From the NCBI RefSeq assembly GCF_017312725.1, contig NZ_BOPO01000004.1, forward strand, positions 83,884-147,883: a DNA stretch of 64,000 nucleotides. The letters run 5' to 3'. The DNA is from Actinocatenispora comari (GTDB lineage Bacteria; Actinomycetota; Actinomycetes; Mycobacteriales; Micromonosporaceae). A program made the translations under genes and the position numbers. The notes beneath the pieces were generated by a model. It worked only from the letters and a program-made list of their open reading frames with translations, was not told where the DNA came from and did no database searches. Shown here piece after piece: positions 1-8,397 of this stretch (the first letter of the stretch is position 1; each line of letters opens with the position of its first letter).

Positions 1-177
1 ACCGGGCCGTCGGGCCGGCTCAGCCGTACCGGGCCGGACCCGCCCTGGGGCCGCCCGGGCTCGATCCCTGTCTGCCGCATGTACACATCGTGACCGCACC
101 GGCTGTGGCACCGGGGAGACTTCGCTGTGCGCCACCTGTACGCGCGTCCAGGCCGGCCCGGCCCGGTACGGACAGCG

Positions 178-214
178 CGATGCCCACCGATCGTTCCCAG
201 ATCGGTGGGCATCG
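178..214. terminator. Perfect hairpin, probable terminator
   Basis: Two perfectly complementary 15-bp arms (178-192 and 200-214) flank a 7-nt loop. It lies about 150 bp beyond the stop of the CoiA-like minus-strand gene and could terminate it, or a plus-strand gene lying left of the window. Apart from this hairpin I see no supportable gene in bases 1-362; the reading frames there are composition artefacts of very high G+C. Confidence 0.55.
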
Positions 215-362
215 GACAACGTCGCCGCCACCCCGGGCGAGACCCCGGTGCGCCGGCCGCCGCGGCGGAACGCCGGTGCGCCGGCGGTTCGGAGACCGGC
301 GGTGCGCCGCCGCGGGGACCCTCGTGATCGGCTCGCGCCAGCGGAGGCTCCCCGACGGTCGC

Positions 363-1691
363 TCAGGCCGCGGGTCGGCGGAGCCGGTCGAGCATCCGGC
401 GCAGCCAGCCGCCGGACCGTGGCGCCGCCGGCGGGCGGGTGCCCCCGGCGGGCCGGGCCGCCGGGCGGGCACCGGCGGCGTCCGCCGCGGTCGGCGCGCT
501 CGCCGTGGCCGGCTGGTCGGTACCGGCGGTGAGGTCGGCGTCCTTGCCGTCGGCCGGCTCGGCGGCCGTCACCTCGGCCGGCTCATCGCTCTCGGCCGCC
601 ACCGCGGCCGGCTGGTCGGTACCGGCGGTGACGTCCGCGTCCTTCGCCGCCACCGACTCGCCCGCGGCCGACTCGCCCTCCGCGGACTCGGTCGTGGCGG
701 ACTCGGCCTCGGCGGACTCGGCCTTCACCGGGGTCGCCTCGGCGGATTCGGCCTCGGCGGGCTCGGGCTCGGCGGGCTCGGGCTTGGCGGGCTCCGCCTT
801 CGCCGGTGCTGCCGTCGCGGACCCGGTTTCGGTCTGCTGCGGGTCACCGGCCGGCTGGGCGGCCGCGGCCGCCGCCGGCTCGGTGGCGGTCGTCGCCGCG
901 TCCACCGGCGCGGCGACGGCGTCGAGGCGCCAGGCGTCGAGCGGCAGCTCGGTGAGGGCGAGCGCGGTGACGTCCCCGTCCGCGTCGGCCCGGCCGACCA
1001 GCCCGAGGAACGGGTTGAGCCAGCCGATCGTGGCGCCCGCGGCGAGTGCCGCCGGCACCGGCGCGGCCGGCCGGTACAGGTCGGTGCCGGTGGCCTTCCG
1101 GGCGAAGGCGCCGGTGTGGGCGACCAGCCAGACGGCGGTGACGCCGGCCTCGCGGTCCGCGTCGGCCTGGGCCCGCCAGTCGGCGTCGGACACCTTGTCG
1201 GACAGCAGATGCACCGCGATCCGGGCGCCGTCGGCGGTGGTGACCAGCACGTCCGGCGTCGAGTCGCGGTCGGCGGCCTCGACGCTGGCGCCGGGGTACG
1301 CCTGCCGCGCCCAGCCGGCGACCGCCTGGCGACCGGCGAGCCGCCACATCGCCTGCTTGGCCTGCTTGTCGGTGTGCGTGGTCTCGGTCTTGGGGTGCAC
1401 GAAGGCGACCCGGCCGGCACCCTTGCGGACGCCGGAGAAGGCGGCACCACAGCCCGGGTACGGGCAGTGCAGCGCACCGGCCTTGGTCAGCGCGCGCCAG
1501 GACTGGCCGGCGGCGTCGGCCGCGGCGTCCGGGCTGGCGTCGGCGGGCAGGTAGAGCCAGCCGCCGTCGGCGTCGATCGCCCAGGCCTGGTAGAGCGTGG
1601 TGTCGAACAGATGGCCGCGGCCGGCGACCTCGCGGGTCGCGATCGGGGCGGTGTGGGGTGATTCGTCGTTGCGATCGGGCGTATCGCTCAT
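363..1691 (-). CDS. CoiA-like nuclease-fold protein with long acidic repeat tail
   Basis: The product is 442 residues. About residues 70-85 hold a CPYPGC zinc-knuckle-like motif, followed by an HP...H stretch and a PD-(D/E)XK-like segment (PDVLV, then IAVHLLSDKVSDADW and TAVWLV), the pattern of competence protein CoiA-type restriction-endonuclease-like domains. The E-x-Q normally found after IAI in this fold is not visible (VHLLS instead), so activity is doubtful. The last ~180 residues are an Ala/Glu/Pro-rich tail with imperfect repeats, including KDAD-V/L-TAGTDQPA twice, ending in an Arg-rich segment. I chose the ATG at 1691 because homology-like sequence begins there; an in-frame start exists upstream at 1766. 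It is monocistronic, and a 170-bp gap separates it from the glycan operon. Family assignment rests on motifs only. Confidence 0.6.
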   Translation of the reverse strand: MSDTPDRNDESPHTAPIATREVAGRGHLFDTTLYQAWAIDADGGWLYLPADASPDAAADAAGQSWRALTKAGALHCPYPGCGAAFSGVRKGAGRVAFVHPKTETTHTDKQAKQAMWRLAGRQAVAGWARQAYPGASVEAADRDSTPDVLVTTADGARIAVHLLSDKVSDADWRAQADADREAGVTAVWLVAHTGAFARKATGTDLYRPAAPVPAALAAGATIGWLNPFLGLVGRADADGDVTALALTELPLDAWRLDAVAAPVDAATTATEPAAAAAAQPAGDPQQTETGSATAAPAKAEPAKPEPAEPEPAEAESAEATPVKAESAEAESATTESAEGESAAGESVAAKDADVTAGTDQPAAVAAESDEPAEVTAAEPADGKDADLTAGTDQPATASAPTAADAAGARPAARPAGGTRPPAAPRSGGWLRRMLDRLRRPAA

Positions 1692-1862
1692 GGGCGGCAA
1701 CAGTAAAGGACGCGTCGGACCTTTGGGAAGCCGACCCGCATGTGTCTCGTCGATGTCCTGCCGCACCAGTTTCCTCCCACGCTCGTCCCGGCGGCCCCTC
1801 CGTACTGAACGAGCGCGGCCGGGCGAACGTCACGCTAGACACTGTCCGAAGTAGATCAACAA

Positions 1863-3974
1863 CTATTCGTGTCGATGGCTGGTCAGCTCCGCGAGGGCGA
1901 GCGGTACGTCGTCCCGCCGTACCTCGGTGACCTCGGCGCCGGTGAGCCGCACGCCGTGGATCGCGACGCCGGCCGCCTGCTCCAGTACCAGCGCGGCCCG
2001 GTCGGCGTCGTCCGCGAGCGGCGGTTCGGCGCGCAGCCGCACGCCGGCGACGCTGACCTCCCGGTAGCCGAGCACCCCGGTACTGCCGTCCACCTCGCTG
2101 CGGCCCCACCCGGCGATGCGCACCGCGTACCGGCCGCACCAGCCGACCTCGGCGTCGCTGACCTCGATGCGGGACGAGACCGGTGAGTCGCCCGGGCCGG
2201 CGTGGAACCGGTCGGTGTTGTCCCCGGGCAGCAACCGGAAGCCGATCTCCACCCCGCTGCAGCGCAGGCCGCGCAGCGACACGTCGTGCACCGAGCTGAG
2301 GTAGCAGCCCTCGAACGCGTCGACGACCCGCACGTCACGCAGCGCCAGCCGGTGCGGGTGGTACGACGGGCCGGTCAGCTCGGTGACGTCGGTGCCGACG
2401 GCGCCCCAGTGCACGGCGAGGCCGGTACCGCCGCCGGACACCGACAGTCCCTCGACGGTCAGGTCGCGAACCGCGCCGAGCACCGCCACCGAGTTCGCCG
2501 GGCAGCGGCCGGCGCGGTGCACGGTCAGGTTGCGCAGCTCCACCCCGTCGATCCAGTCCGGCTCGGCCGGGTAGAAGTAGCGGCCGACCGTCACCGCGGT
2601 CCACCGGTCGCCGTCGTGCGGTCCGGGCCGCGCGTCCGGCAGCCGCAGCGTCAGGTCGGCGACCAGCACCCGGGAGCCGAGCACGTGCAGCAGCGGCGCC
2701 TCGGTGGCCACCGGCTGCACCAGGGTGGTACCAGCGGGGTCGCCGCACAGCGCCGCACCGGCCGGCACGGTGAGCCCGCTCGCCACCGGGTACTCGCCGG
2801 CCGGCAGCCGGATCGTCGCCGCGTCGTCGAGCAGCCGCTGCAGCAGGTCCCGGTTCGCCGCCGGGTCGCCGGTCAGCTCCGGCGTCACCGGCGGTACCGG
2901 TTCGCTCCGCGCGCGGTGCAGCCGCCAGTCCAGCGATCGGGCGGTCTCGATGCGCACCACCGCCGGTCCGGCCAGCCGACCGGCGTACTCGACCGCGAGC
3001 TCGGCGCCGCGGCGGGTCACCGAGCAGCGCCGCGGGGTACCGCCGTCCAGCGGGATCAGCCGGACCGCCGGCGGCTCGGCGAGCGCGGTACGCACCGTGG
3101 CCGGCGCGGTCGCGTACCGGACCGGCGCGGTGACGGTGCGGCCGGCGCGCAGGGTGGTGCGGCGCAGCCGGCGCAACGCCGCGAACCGGGCCGCCGCGTA
3201 CCGGCGTTTCGCCAGCGCGATGCCCTTGTCCCGGTAGCGCAGCGGCGGTGCGCCGGTCGGCGGTTCCTGCCACAACGGCCCGTACTGCGGGGCCACCGGG
3301 TCGACCGCCGCCGGCGGCTGCGGCGCGGCACGCAGCACCCAGCGGTACCGCACCAGCTCGGGGTTCGGCGGCGACACCACGAACAACCCGTCCGCGACCG
3401 GCCCGTACTCGCCGGCCGCGGCCAGCTCGCCGGGCGACCCGGCGTCCACGGGCGCGTCGGCGGGCAGCGGTTCCAGGGTGACGGAGTCGATGCGGACACC
3501 GACCGCGGCGTACGGCAGGGTGCCGGTCGCGGCGGCCGCGTCGGCGACCTCCAGCACCAGCAGCCCGTCCACCGGTACCTCGTCGGCGGTCAGGTCGAAG
3601 CGCACGGCGGCGGTCGCGTCCAGGGCGAACGCGCCGCGCGGCCGGGTCAGCAGCGCCGCGCCGCGGGTGGCACCCTGCGACCGGACCAGCAGCAGCCGGG
3701 CGCCGTGCGGGCGGCGCGGCCGGACCGACTCCGGTACCCGGTGCTCCCACCAGGTCGCGGTCTCCCGATCCGCGCGCAGTACCACGGTGACCCGCAGCGG
3801 CCCGCCGGCGGTGACCTTCAGGCCGAGCAGACCGGGGCTGGCGGAGAACCGGCCGACGATGCCGGTGCCGCGCACGAACCCGTCGCAGACCTGCAGCGAC
3901 GCCCCGCCGCCGGTGCGTACCGTGGCCGGTGGTCGCAGCGCCGACACCGGCCGGTCGAACACGGTGTCGAACAT
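1863..3974 (-). CDS. Right-handed beta-helix protein of the glycan operon
   Basis: The product is 703 residues with no signal peptide or membrane segment. About residues 1-200 look like an all-beta, jelly-roll-type domain. A basic linker (residues ~250-300) follows. About residues 370-700 have the layout of a pectate-lyase-like beta-helix: a DRDLL-type entry helix, LPAGEYPV, then many short strands with regularly spaced V/L and N/D. Its ATG shares one base with the stop of the upstream glycosyltransferase (TGATG), so the two are translationally coupled. It is the last gene of the minus-strand pse operon. Such proteins modify or bind polysaccharide; whether this one is a lyase, an epimerase or a non-catalytic binder cannot be told from the sequence. 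Confidence 0.72.
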   Translation of the reverse strand: MFDTVFDRPVSALRPPATVRTGGGASLQVCDGFVRGTGIVGRFSASPGLLGLKVTAGGPLRVTVVLRADRETATWWEHRVPESVRPRRPHGARLLLVRSQGATRGAALLTRPRGAFALDATAAVRFDLTADEVPVDGLLVLEVADAAAATGTLPYAAVGVRIDSVTLEPLPADAPVDAGSPGELAAAGEYGPVADGLFVVSPPNPELVRYRWVLRAAPQPPAAVDPVAPQYGPLWQEPPTGAPPLRYRDKGIALAKRRYAAARFAALRRLRRTTLRAGRTVTAPVRYATAPATVRTALAEPPAVRLIPLDGGTPRRCSVTRRGAELAVEYAGRLAGPAVVRIETARSLDWRLHRARSEPVPPVTPELTGDPAANRDLLQRLLDDAATIRLPAGEYPVASGLTVPAGAALCGDPAGTTLVQPVATEAPLLHVLGSRVLVADLTLRLPDARPGPHDGDRWTAVTVGRYFYPAEPDWIDGVELRNLTVHRAGRCPANSVAVLGAVRDLTVEGLSVSGGGTGLAVHWGAVGTDVTELTGPSYHPHRLALRDVRVVDAFEGCYLSSVHDVSLRGLRCSGVEIGFRLLPGDNTDRFHAGPGDSPVSSRIEVSDAEVGWCGRYAVRIAGWGRSEVDGSTGVLGYREVSVAGVRLRAEPPLADDADRAALVLEQAAGVAIHGVRLTGAEVTEVRRDDVPLALAELTSHRHE

Positions 3975-5707
3975 CAGCCCTCCCACAGGTCGTCGTCGGC
4001 GGCAGCCAGGTCGAAGCGGGTCAGGAACGGCTCGCGCCGCCGCCACATCCGCCGTACCGCGGTGAACGCCGGGTCGCCGTCCGACTCCACGTGCTGCATC
4101 GCCACCCGCAGGATGCGCAGCAGCTGGTCGGACTGGCCGGCCTCCCAGTGCGGTACCAGCGAGGTCGGCACGTCGGCGGCGCTGCGGTAGAACCAGTGCC
4201 ACAGCCGGGCCCGTTCCTGCTGCTCGGTCGACACCAGCCGGGTGCCGGCGCGCAGCCCGTCGATCGCGTCGTCCAGGACCGACCAGTAGTCGTCGACGCC
4301 GGTGGCGACCCGGGAGAAGCCGCACGCCGACCACTCCGACCAACCCGCCTGGACCGCCGGGATCCCGTACGCGGGCAGCTCGTTGGAGACGCTGCCGCGC
4401 ACCGTGACCCCCAGGTCGGTCAGGCTCAGCAGCAGGTTCTTCGCCAGCTTCGCGCTGGGTACGAAGGCGAGGTTGGCGCGGCCGGCGTGCCGGTCGGCGA
4501 CGGTGTCGAAGAACCCGGTCGCGTCGTACAGGCCCTGGCTCGGGTGGTCCACGAACAGCCAGTTGACGTCGGTGCGCTCGGCCGCGTACTCGGCGGTGCG
4601 TTCGAACCAGTCGGCCAGGTCGGCGAAGTGCTCCACGTTGGTACCCAGCGCGTCGGACACCGCGTGGTTGAACACCGCGACGGTCGGCCGGTCCGGCTCG
4701 AAACCGAACCGGTGCGCCGCGTGCGCCCGCAGTTGCCGCCGCTCGGTGCCGGTACGGATGTCCAGCGACGCCGTCGCGCCGCCCCGCCACCAGGACGGCC
4801 GGCCCAGGTTTCCCTTGGCCCGCCAGGACACCAGCTCGGCGCCGTGCCGTACCGACTCGCGCAGCGGCCACAGCGTCTTCTCGAAGTACTCGCCGATCCG
4901 GCCGGTCAGCGCCGCCCGCGGGCTCGGCGCGGCGTCCAGATCCTCCGGATAGATCGCGTACGACTTGAGCGAGCCGGTGGTCTGCACGTGCAGGATCGGC
5001 GTCCCGTACCGCCGGGCCGCGCTCACCGCGAGCCCCCACTGGTTGTAGTCCACGTGGCTGGTGACCAGCGCGTCCGGGGTGAACGCGGCGAACAGCCGGT
5101 CGTAGGCGTCGGCGAACGCGTCGGTGCGCGCCACGATCCGCCGGTACTGCTCGCCGCCGCGGTGGGCGTCGGTCAGCCGCGGCACCCGCAGCAGCCGCGC
5201 CGCGGTGGCGTACCGGTTCGCGGCCAGCTCGGCGGCGTCCAGCGGTTCGCGCCCGGTCGCCACCGGCACACCGCGCCCGGCCACCGTGAACGCCGGCCCC
5301 CGGCCGGCCCAGCCACCGTGGCCAGCGGCGTCGCCCGGACCGTCGGCGCCGGGCGGTCTGCCGGCACCGCTCGCGAGGTAGGTGTCGACCAGTTCGTGCA
5401 CGTCGAGTACGTCGTCGGCCTGGTAGGCGGCGGCGAGCTTGCGCACCAGGCCGGTGTCGAACCGGGTCCACAGCGCGTCGTGCCAGTCGGGGTCGCTGCC
5501 GGTCAGCACGATCAGCCGGGCCGGGAAGATCCGGCGCAGCCCGTTCGCCACCGTCAGGGTGCGCAACGCCACCCGCAGGTCCTGGTGCAGCACCTCGACC
5601 AGGATCGTGCCGGCACCCGGCCCCACCGGCCGGACGTTGTTGGCCCAGTAGACCGAGGCCACGGCGAGGAACCGGTCGAACTCCGCGGTGGCCGCGTTCA
5701 GACGCAC
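3974..5707 (-). CDS. Capsule_synth-like glycosyltransferase, candidate CMP-nonulosonate transferase
   Basis: The product is 577 residues, soluble, starting at a GTG that lies 10 bases inside the preceding small gene. The C-terminal half has the GT-B-like pattern of capsule polysaccharide synthesis proteins (Kps-type Kdo transferases): HAVSDALGTN, FVDHPSQGLYD, FVPSAKLAKNLLLSL, then SVSNELPAYGIPAVQAGWSE, in which the S-x-x-E-L-P-A-x-G-I-P-A-V core is the usual nucleotide-sugar site. The N-terminal half contains LIVLTGSD and SHVDYNQWGLAV segments consistent with the acceptor domain. It sits in the operon that makes CMP-pseudaminic acid, and the related KpsC/KpsS enzymes use a CMP-activated ulosonate, so a role as the pseudaminate transferase is a reasonable inference. 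A glycerophosphate transferase is the main alternative. Confidence 0.68.
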   Translation of the reverse strand: MRLNAATAEFDRFLAVASVYWANNVRPVGPGAGTILVEVLHQDLRVALRTLTVANGLRRIFPARLIVLTGSDPDWHDALWTRFDTGLVRKLAAAYQADDVLDVHELVDTYLASGAGRPPGADGPGDAAGHGGWAGRGPAFTVAGRGVPVATGREPLDAAELAANRYATAARLLRVPRLTDAHRGGEQYRRIVARTDAFADAYDRLFAAFTPDALVTSHVDYNQWGLAVSAARRYGTPILHVQTTGSLKSYAIYPEDLDAAPSPRAALTGRIGEYFEKTLWPLRESVRHGAELVSWRAKGNLGRPSWWRGGATASLDIRTGTERRQLRAHAAHRFGFEPDRPTVAVFNHAVSDALGTNVEHFADLADWFERTAEYAAERTDVNWLFVDHPSQGLYDATGFFDTVADRHAGRANLAFVPSAKLAKNLLLSLTDLGVTVRGSVSNELPAYGIPAVQAGWSEWSACGFSRVATGVDDYWSVLDDAIDGLRAGTRLVSTEQQERARLWHWFYRSAADVPTSLVPHWEAGQSDQLLRILRVAMQHVESDGDPAFTAVRRMWRRREPFLTRFDLAAADDDLWEG

Positions 5708-5961
5708 TCCGCTGTCTCCTTCGCATTGCTCCGGCCGGCGCCGCCGGCGGTGTCTCGTGGCCCGTGCGGTACCGCACGGCCGGCTGCTCCCCCGCCGCGC
5801 ACACCCGGCGTACCGGTGGCCGGGGTCGCCGATGCGCTCGGGGCCGGCGCGGCCGATGCGCTCCCGGCCGGCACACCCGGCGTACCGGTGGTCGCCGTCG
5901 TCGGTGCGCTCGGGGCCGGGGCAACCGGCTTGCCCGTGACCGGGGTCGTCGATGCGCTCAT
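5698..5961 (-). CDS. Small Ala/Pro/Thr-rich repeat peptide bridging two glycan genes
   Basis: This is an 87-residue reading frame that begins ATGA-overlapped with the stop of the 799-residue gene and ends 10 bases inside the next gene, so it fills the 250-bp space exactly. Its sequence is low complexity: T-G-T-P-G-V-P and S-A-S-A-A-P-A-P units recur, encoded by repeated stretches around 5800-5960. There is no domain. The stop/start architecture favours translation, but composition-driven open frames are common at this G+C and the space could be a repeat-expanded spacer. I do not recognise a function. Confidence 0.35.
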   Translation of the reverse strand: MSASTTPVTGKPVAPAPSAPTTATTGTPGVPAGSASAAPAPSASATPATGTPGVRGGGAAGRAVPHGPRDTAGGAGRSNAKETAECV

Positions 5962-8357
5962 GGCCGACGCAGCCGGCGCAGTTCGCGGCGCAGCAGCCGG
6001 ATGCCCAGGTGGTACGGGAGGGTGGCGAGGTAACCGACCCGGTAGGTCACCGACCGGCGCAGCGTGCCCAGCTCGGACAGCCGCCGGTCGCGCTCGGCGA
6101 CGGTGGCGTCCAACCAACCGAGCTGCGCCCGCGCGTCGGCGAGCTCGGCGCTGAGCGCACCGATCGCCGCCAGCGCCTCGGCGTACCCGCGCGGCGGTAC
6201 CGCGGCGAGCGCCGGATCGGCCGCCCAGCGCGGCTGCCCCGCCGCGTACCGGAGCGCCTCGGCGTGCTCACCCGGTCCGGTGCCGCCGGCCACCACCGGC
6301 ACACCCGACGCCGGGGAGGCACCGAAGGCCGAGTCGGCATCCGCCCCCGTCGCCGGCTCGTCGGCGGCCAGCGGCGCGGTCAGGTACACCGCGAGGCCGG
6401 CGGCGTCGGCGAGTTCGCCCGGCGAGACCGTCACGTCGGCGGTCGCCGCCAGGGTGCCGGCGAGCCGGTCGGCGGACAGCCCGGCCGGCCACGGGTGCGG
6501 CGCACCGCTGGCCAGCAGCCGGTACGCGAACCGCTGCAGGCCGCGCAGGAACACCAGCCGGACCGGCACCGCCAGGCCGGACGACCAGCTCGGATCGGCC
6601 AACCGCAACGCCGGCGGTTCCATATCGCCGGCGCCCCGATCGGCGTTGCCGGCGGCGGCCGGCGCATCCGCGACGGCGGTCCACGCGGCACCGGGGACGG
6701 CAGTCGGCGCGCCATCCGGGACGGCGGTCGGCGCGGCGTCCGGGACGGCGACCGGCCCGGCACCGGGGACGGCGCGCCGCGCGGCGTCCGGGACAGCGAA
6801 AGGCGCAGCCTCCAGGGCGTCGGTGGCGCGGGCCGCGGCGTCCGGCGTCGGGCCGACCAGGACCGCGTCACACGTGGCGAGCACCCGGTCGGCGGGGCAC
6901 AGCACCCCTTCCCCGGGCTCGTCGTCGGACCAGACCGCGCGCCAGGTGCCGGTCTTCGCGCCCGCGCCGAGGAAGGCGAGGTACCCGGCGACCAGCCCGC
7001 GCACCGCGACCAGGTCACCGTGCCGGCAGGCCGCGGCCAGCGCGCCGGCCAGGCTCTCCCCGACCGGTACCGCGCCAGCCAGCCGGCCCGGGTCCCGGCG
7101 CAGGTGGTCGAGCAGCCGGACGGTGGTGTCCGGCCGCAGCGGCTGGGCCCGCCACCCGGCACCGGACCGCCACACCACCCGGGGCACCGCCCAGTACTCT
7201 GGGCGGCCCCCGTCGGCCAGCACGATCGCCGCCGTCTCCGCGCCGACCGGCCGCTCCTCGGTCACCGGCTCGCCGGCACCAGCCGTCGGACCGGCCACCG
7301 ACTCGGCAGCGTCAGCGGTCGGTGGGGCCACCGATGGTTCGCCGGTACCGGAACCCGGGCGCGCCACCGCCGCCCCGCCGGTACCGGAGACGGCCGGTTC
7401 GGCGGTGTCGGAGGCCGGGCGGGCCGCCGCGGGCCGGTCGGCTGCGGCGGTCGGTGCGGTGCCGGTGCCCCCGGACGTGGGGTCCGCGCGGGTGGCGACG
7501 GCGATCCAGCTCGGCGCGAGCGCGAGCCCGAGCCCGTGCCGCACCGCCCGGTACGCGAGGCGGCCCGGATCGGTGAGCACCGGTCCGGGGTGGCCGGCGG
7601 CGTACGCGTCGGCGACCAGCCGCGCCGGTACCTCGTCCGCCGGGTGGTGCTCCGGTCGGGCGGCCGTCGCCGGGGCACGGTCGTACGGCGGGAGCGCCGC
7701 CGCGGTGGCGACCAGCCCCGGGTACGCGGCGAGCAGGCCGTGCAGCGACAGTCCGGCCGCGGCGAGCGCGGCGGGCACCGCGGGCAGGCCGTCCGGCGCA
7801 CCCCCGGCGTCCGGGCCCGCCCGCTCGGCGCGGCTCACCGTTCCGCGACCGATCCCGACCACCTCCCCGTGCACCAGGCGGTCGAGGCCGAACGGGTTGG
7901 GTACCAGGACGACGACCGGGGCACCGGGCCGGGCGAGCGCGGCGATGGCAGCGAGCGTGTCGGGCCAGGGCCGCTCCGGCTGGTCCGGACCGGACAGGAT
8001 CGCCGGGTCGTCGGCGGCGAGCACCGCGTCGTAGCCGGTCTCGACCGGGATGTGGGCCAGCCCGCCGCAGCGGACCCGGACGCCGGCCGCGGCGAGCCGG
8101 ACCCGCGCGGCGGTGGCGTCGGGTCGGCTGCGCAGCACCAGGTCGACCTGGGTACCGCGGGCGGCCAGCGCGGTGAGCAACGAGTCGTCGTACCGGCCGA
8201 GCACCAGCGTGCGGCCGGCCGCCGGCAGCGCGCCGGCGAGCAGTGGCAGCAGCCAGTCGCCGTACCGGTCGGCACCGTCCAGATCGGACTCACCGAGCAG
8301 CTCGCCGCCCAGCAGCGGTACCGATCCGGCGTCCGCGCGCACCGCCGCGGCGCTCAT
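5958..8357 (-). CDS. Large hypothetical glycan-cluster protein, SAM-methyltransferase-like N-terminus
   Basis: The product is 799 residues. Residues ~45-150 resemble a class I methyltransferase Rossmann fold (LVLGRYDDSLLTALAARG, a GYDAVLAADD strand, a VVVLVPNPFGLDRLV segment), without a clear glycine-rich SAM loop. The middle is broken by two low-complexity inserts (~residues 270-350 and 520-570), the second from a 24-bp DNA repeat. About residues 715-770 form a short coiled coil (LSAELADARAQLGWLDATVAERDRRLSELG written here as a position range 722-751), followed by a basic C-terminus. Coiled-coil tails of this kind occur in surface-glycan proteins that carry methyltransferase and glycosyltransferase domains. 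It is 40 bp downstream of the 345-residue gene. The exact function is unknown. Confidence 0.6.
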   Translation of the reverse strand: MSAAAVRADAGSVPLLGGELLGESDLDGADRYGDWLLPLLAGALPAAGRTLVLGRYDDSLLTALAARGTQVDLVLRSRPDATAARVRLAAAGVRVRCGGLAHIPVETGYDAVLAADDPAILSGPDQPERPWPDTLAAIAALARPGAPVVVLVPNPFGLDRLVHGEVVGIGRGTVSRAERAGPDAGGAPDGLPAVPAALAAAGLSLHGLLAAYPGLVATAAALPPYDRAPATAARPEHHPADEVPARLVADAYAAGHPGPVLTDPGRLAYRAVRHGLGLALAPSWIAVATRADPTSGGTGTAPTAAADRPAAARPASDTAEPAVSGTGGAAVARPGSGTGEPSVAPPTADAAESVAGPTAGAGEPVTEERPVGAETAAIVLADGGRPEYWAVPRVVWRSGAGWRAQPLRPDTTVRLLDHLRRDPGRLAGAVPVGESLAGALAAACRHGDLVAVRGLVAGYLAFLGAGAKTGTWRAVWSDDEPGEGVLCPADRVLATCDAVLVGPTPDAAARATDALEAAPFAVPDAARRAVPGAGPVAVPDAAPTAVPDGAPTAVPGAAWTAVADAPAAAGNADRGAGDMEPPALRLADPSWSSGLAVPVRLVFLRGLQRFAYRLLASGAPHPWPAGLSADRLAGTLAATADVTVSPGELADAAGLAVYLTAPLAADEPATGADADSAFGASPASGVPVVAGGTGPGEHAEALRYAAGQPRWAADPALAAVPPRGYAEALAAIGALSAELADARAQLGWLDATVAERDRRLSELGTLRRSVTYRVGYLATLPYHLGIRLLRRELRRLRRP
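6686..6805. repeat. 24-bp in-frame minisatellite, five units
   Basis: The core GGGAC recurs with an exact 24-bp period at 6694, 6718, 6742, 6766 and 6790 inside the 799-residue gene. Each unit encodes eight residues of an A-V-P-D-A-A-P-T type. Units differ by a few bases, so the array is not a recent perfect duplication. Confidence 0.8.
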
Positions 8358-8397
8358 CGCGGCACCCCTCGTACCGCGACGGCCGGCTGGTTCGCCG

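Noticed and set aside
2202-4190. Plus-strand 662-codon frame opposite the beta-helix gene
   Set aside because: Arg/Gly/Gln-rich shadow without any domain; the minus-strand gene has family motifs and coupled starts.
1863-5924. A single 1353-codon minus-strand frame covering two glycan genes
   Set aside because: Its left part coincides with the beta-helix gene, but upstream of 3974 it is a third-frame shadow of the 577-residue glycosyltransferase gene, rich in Arg and without motifs.
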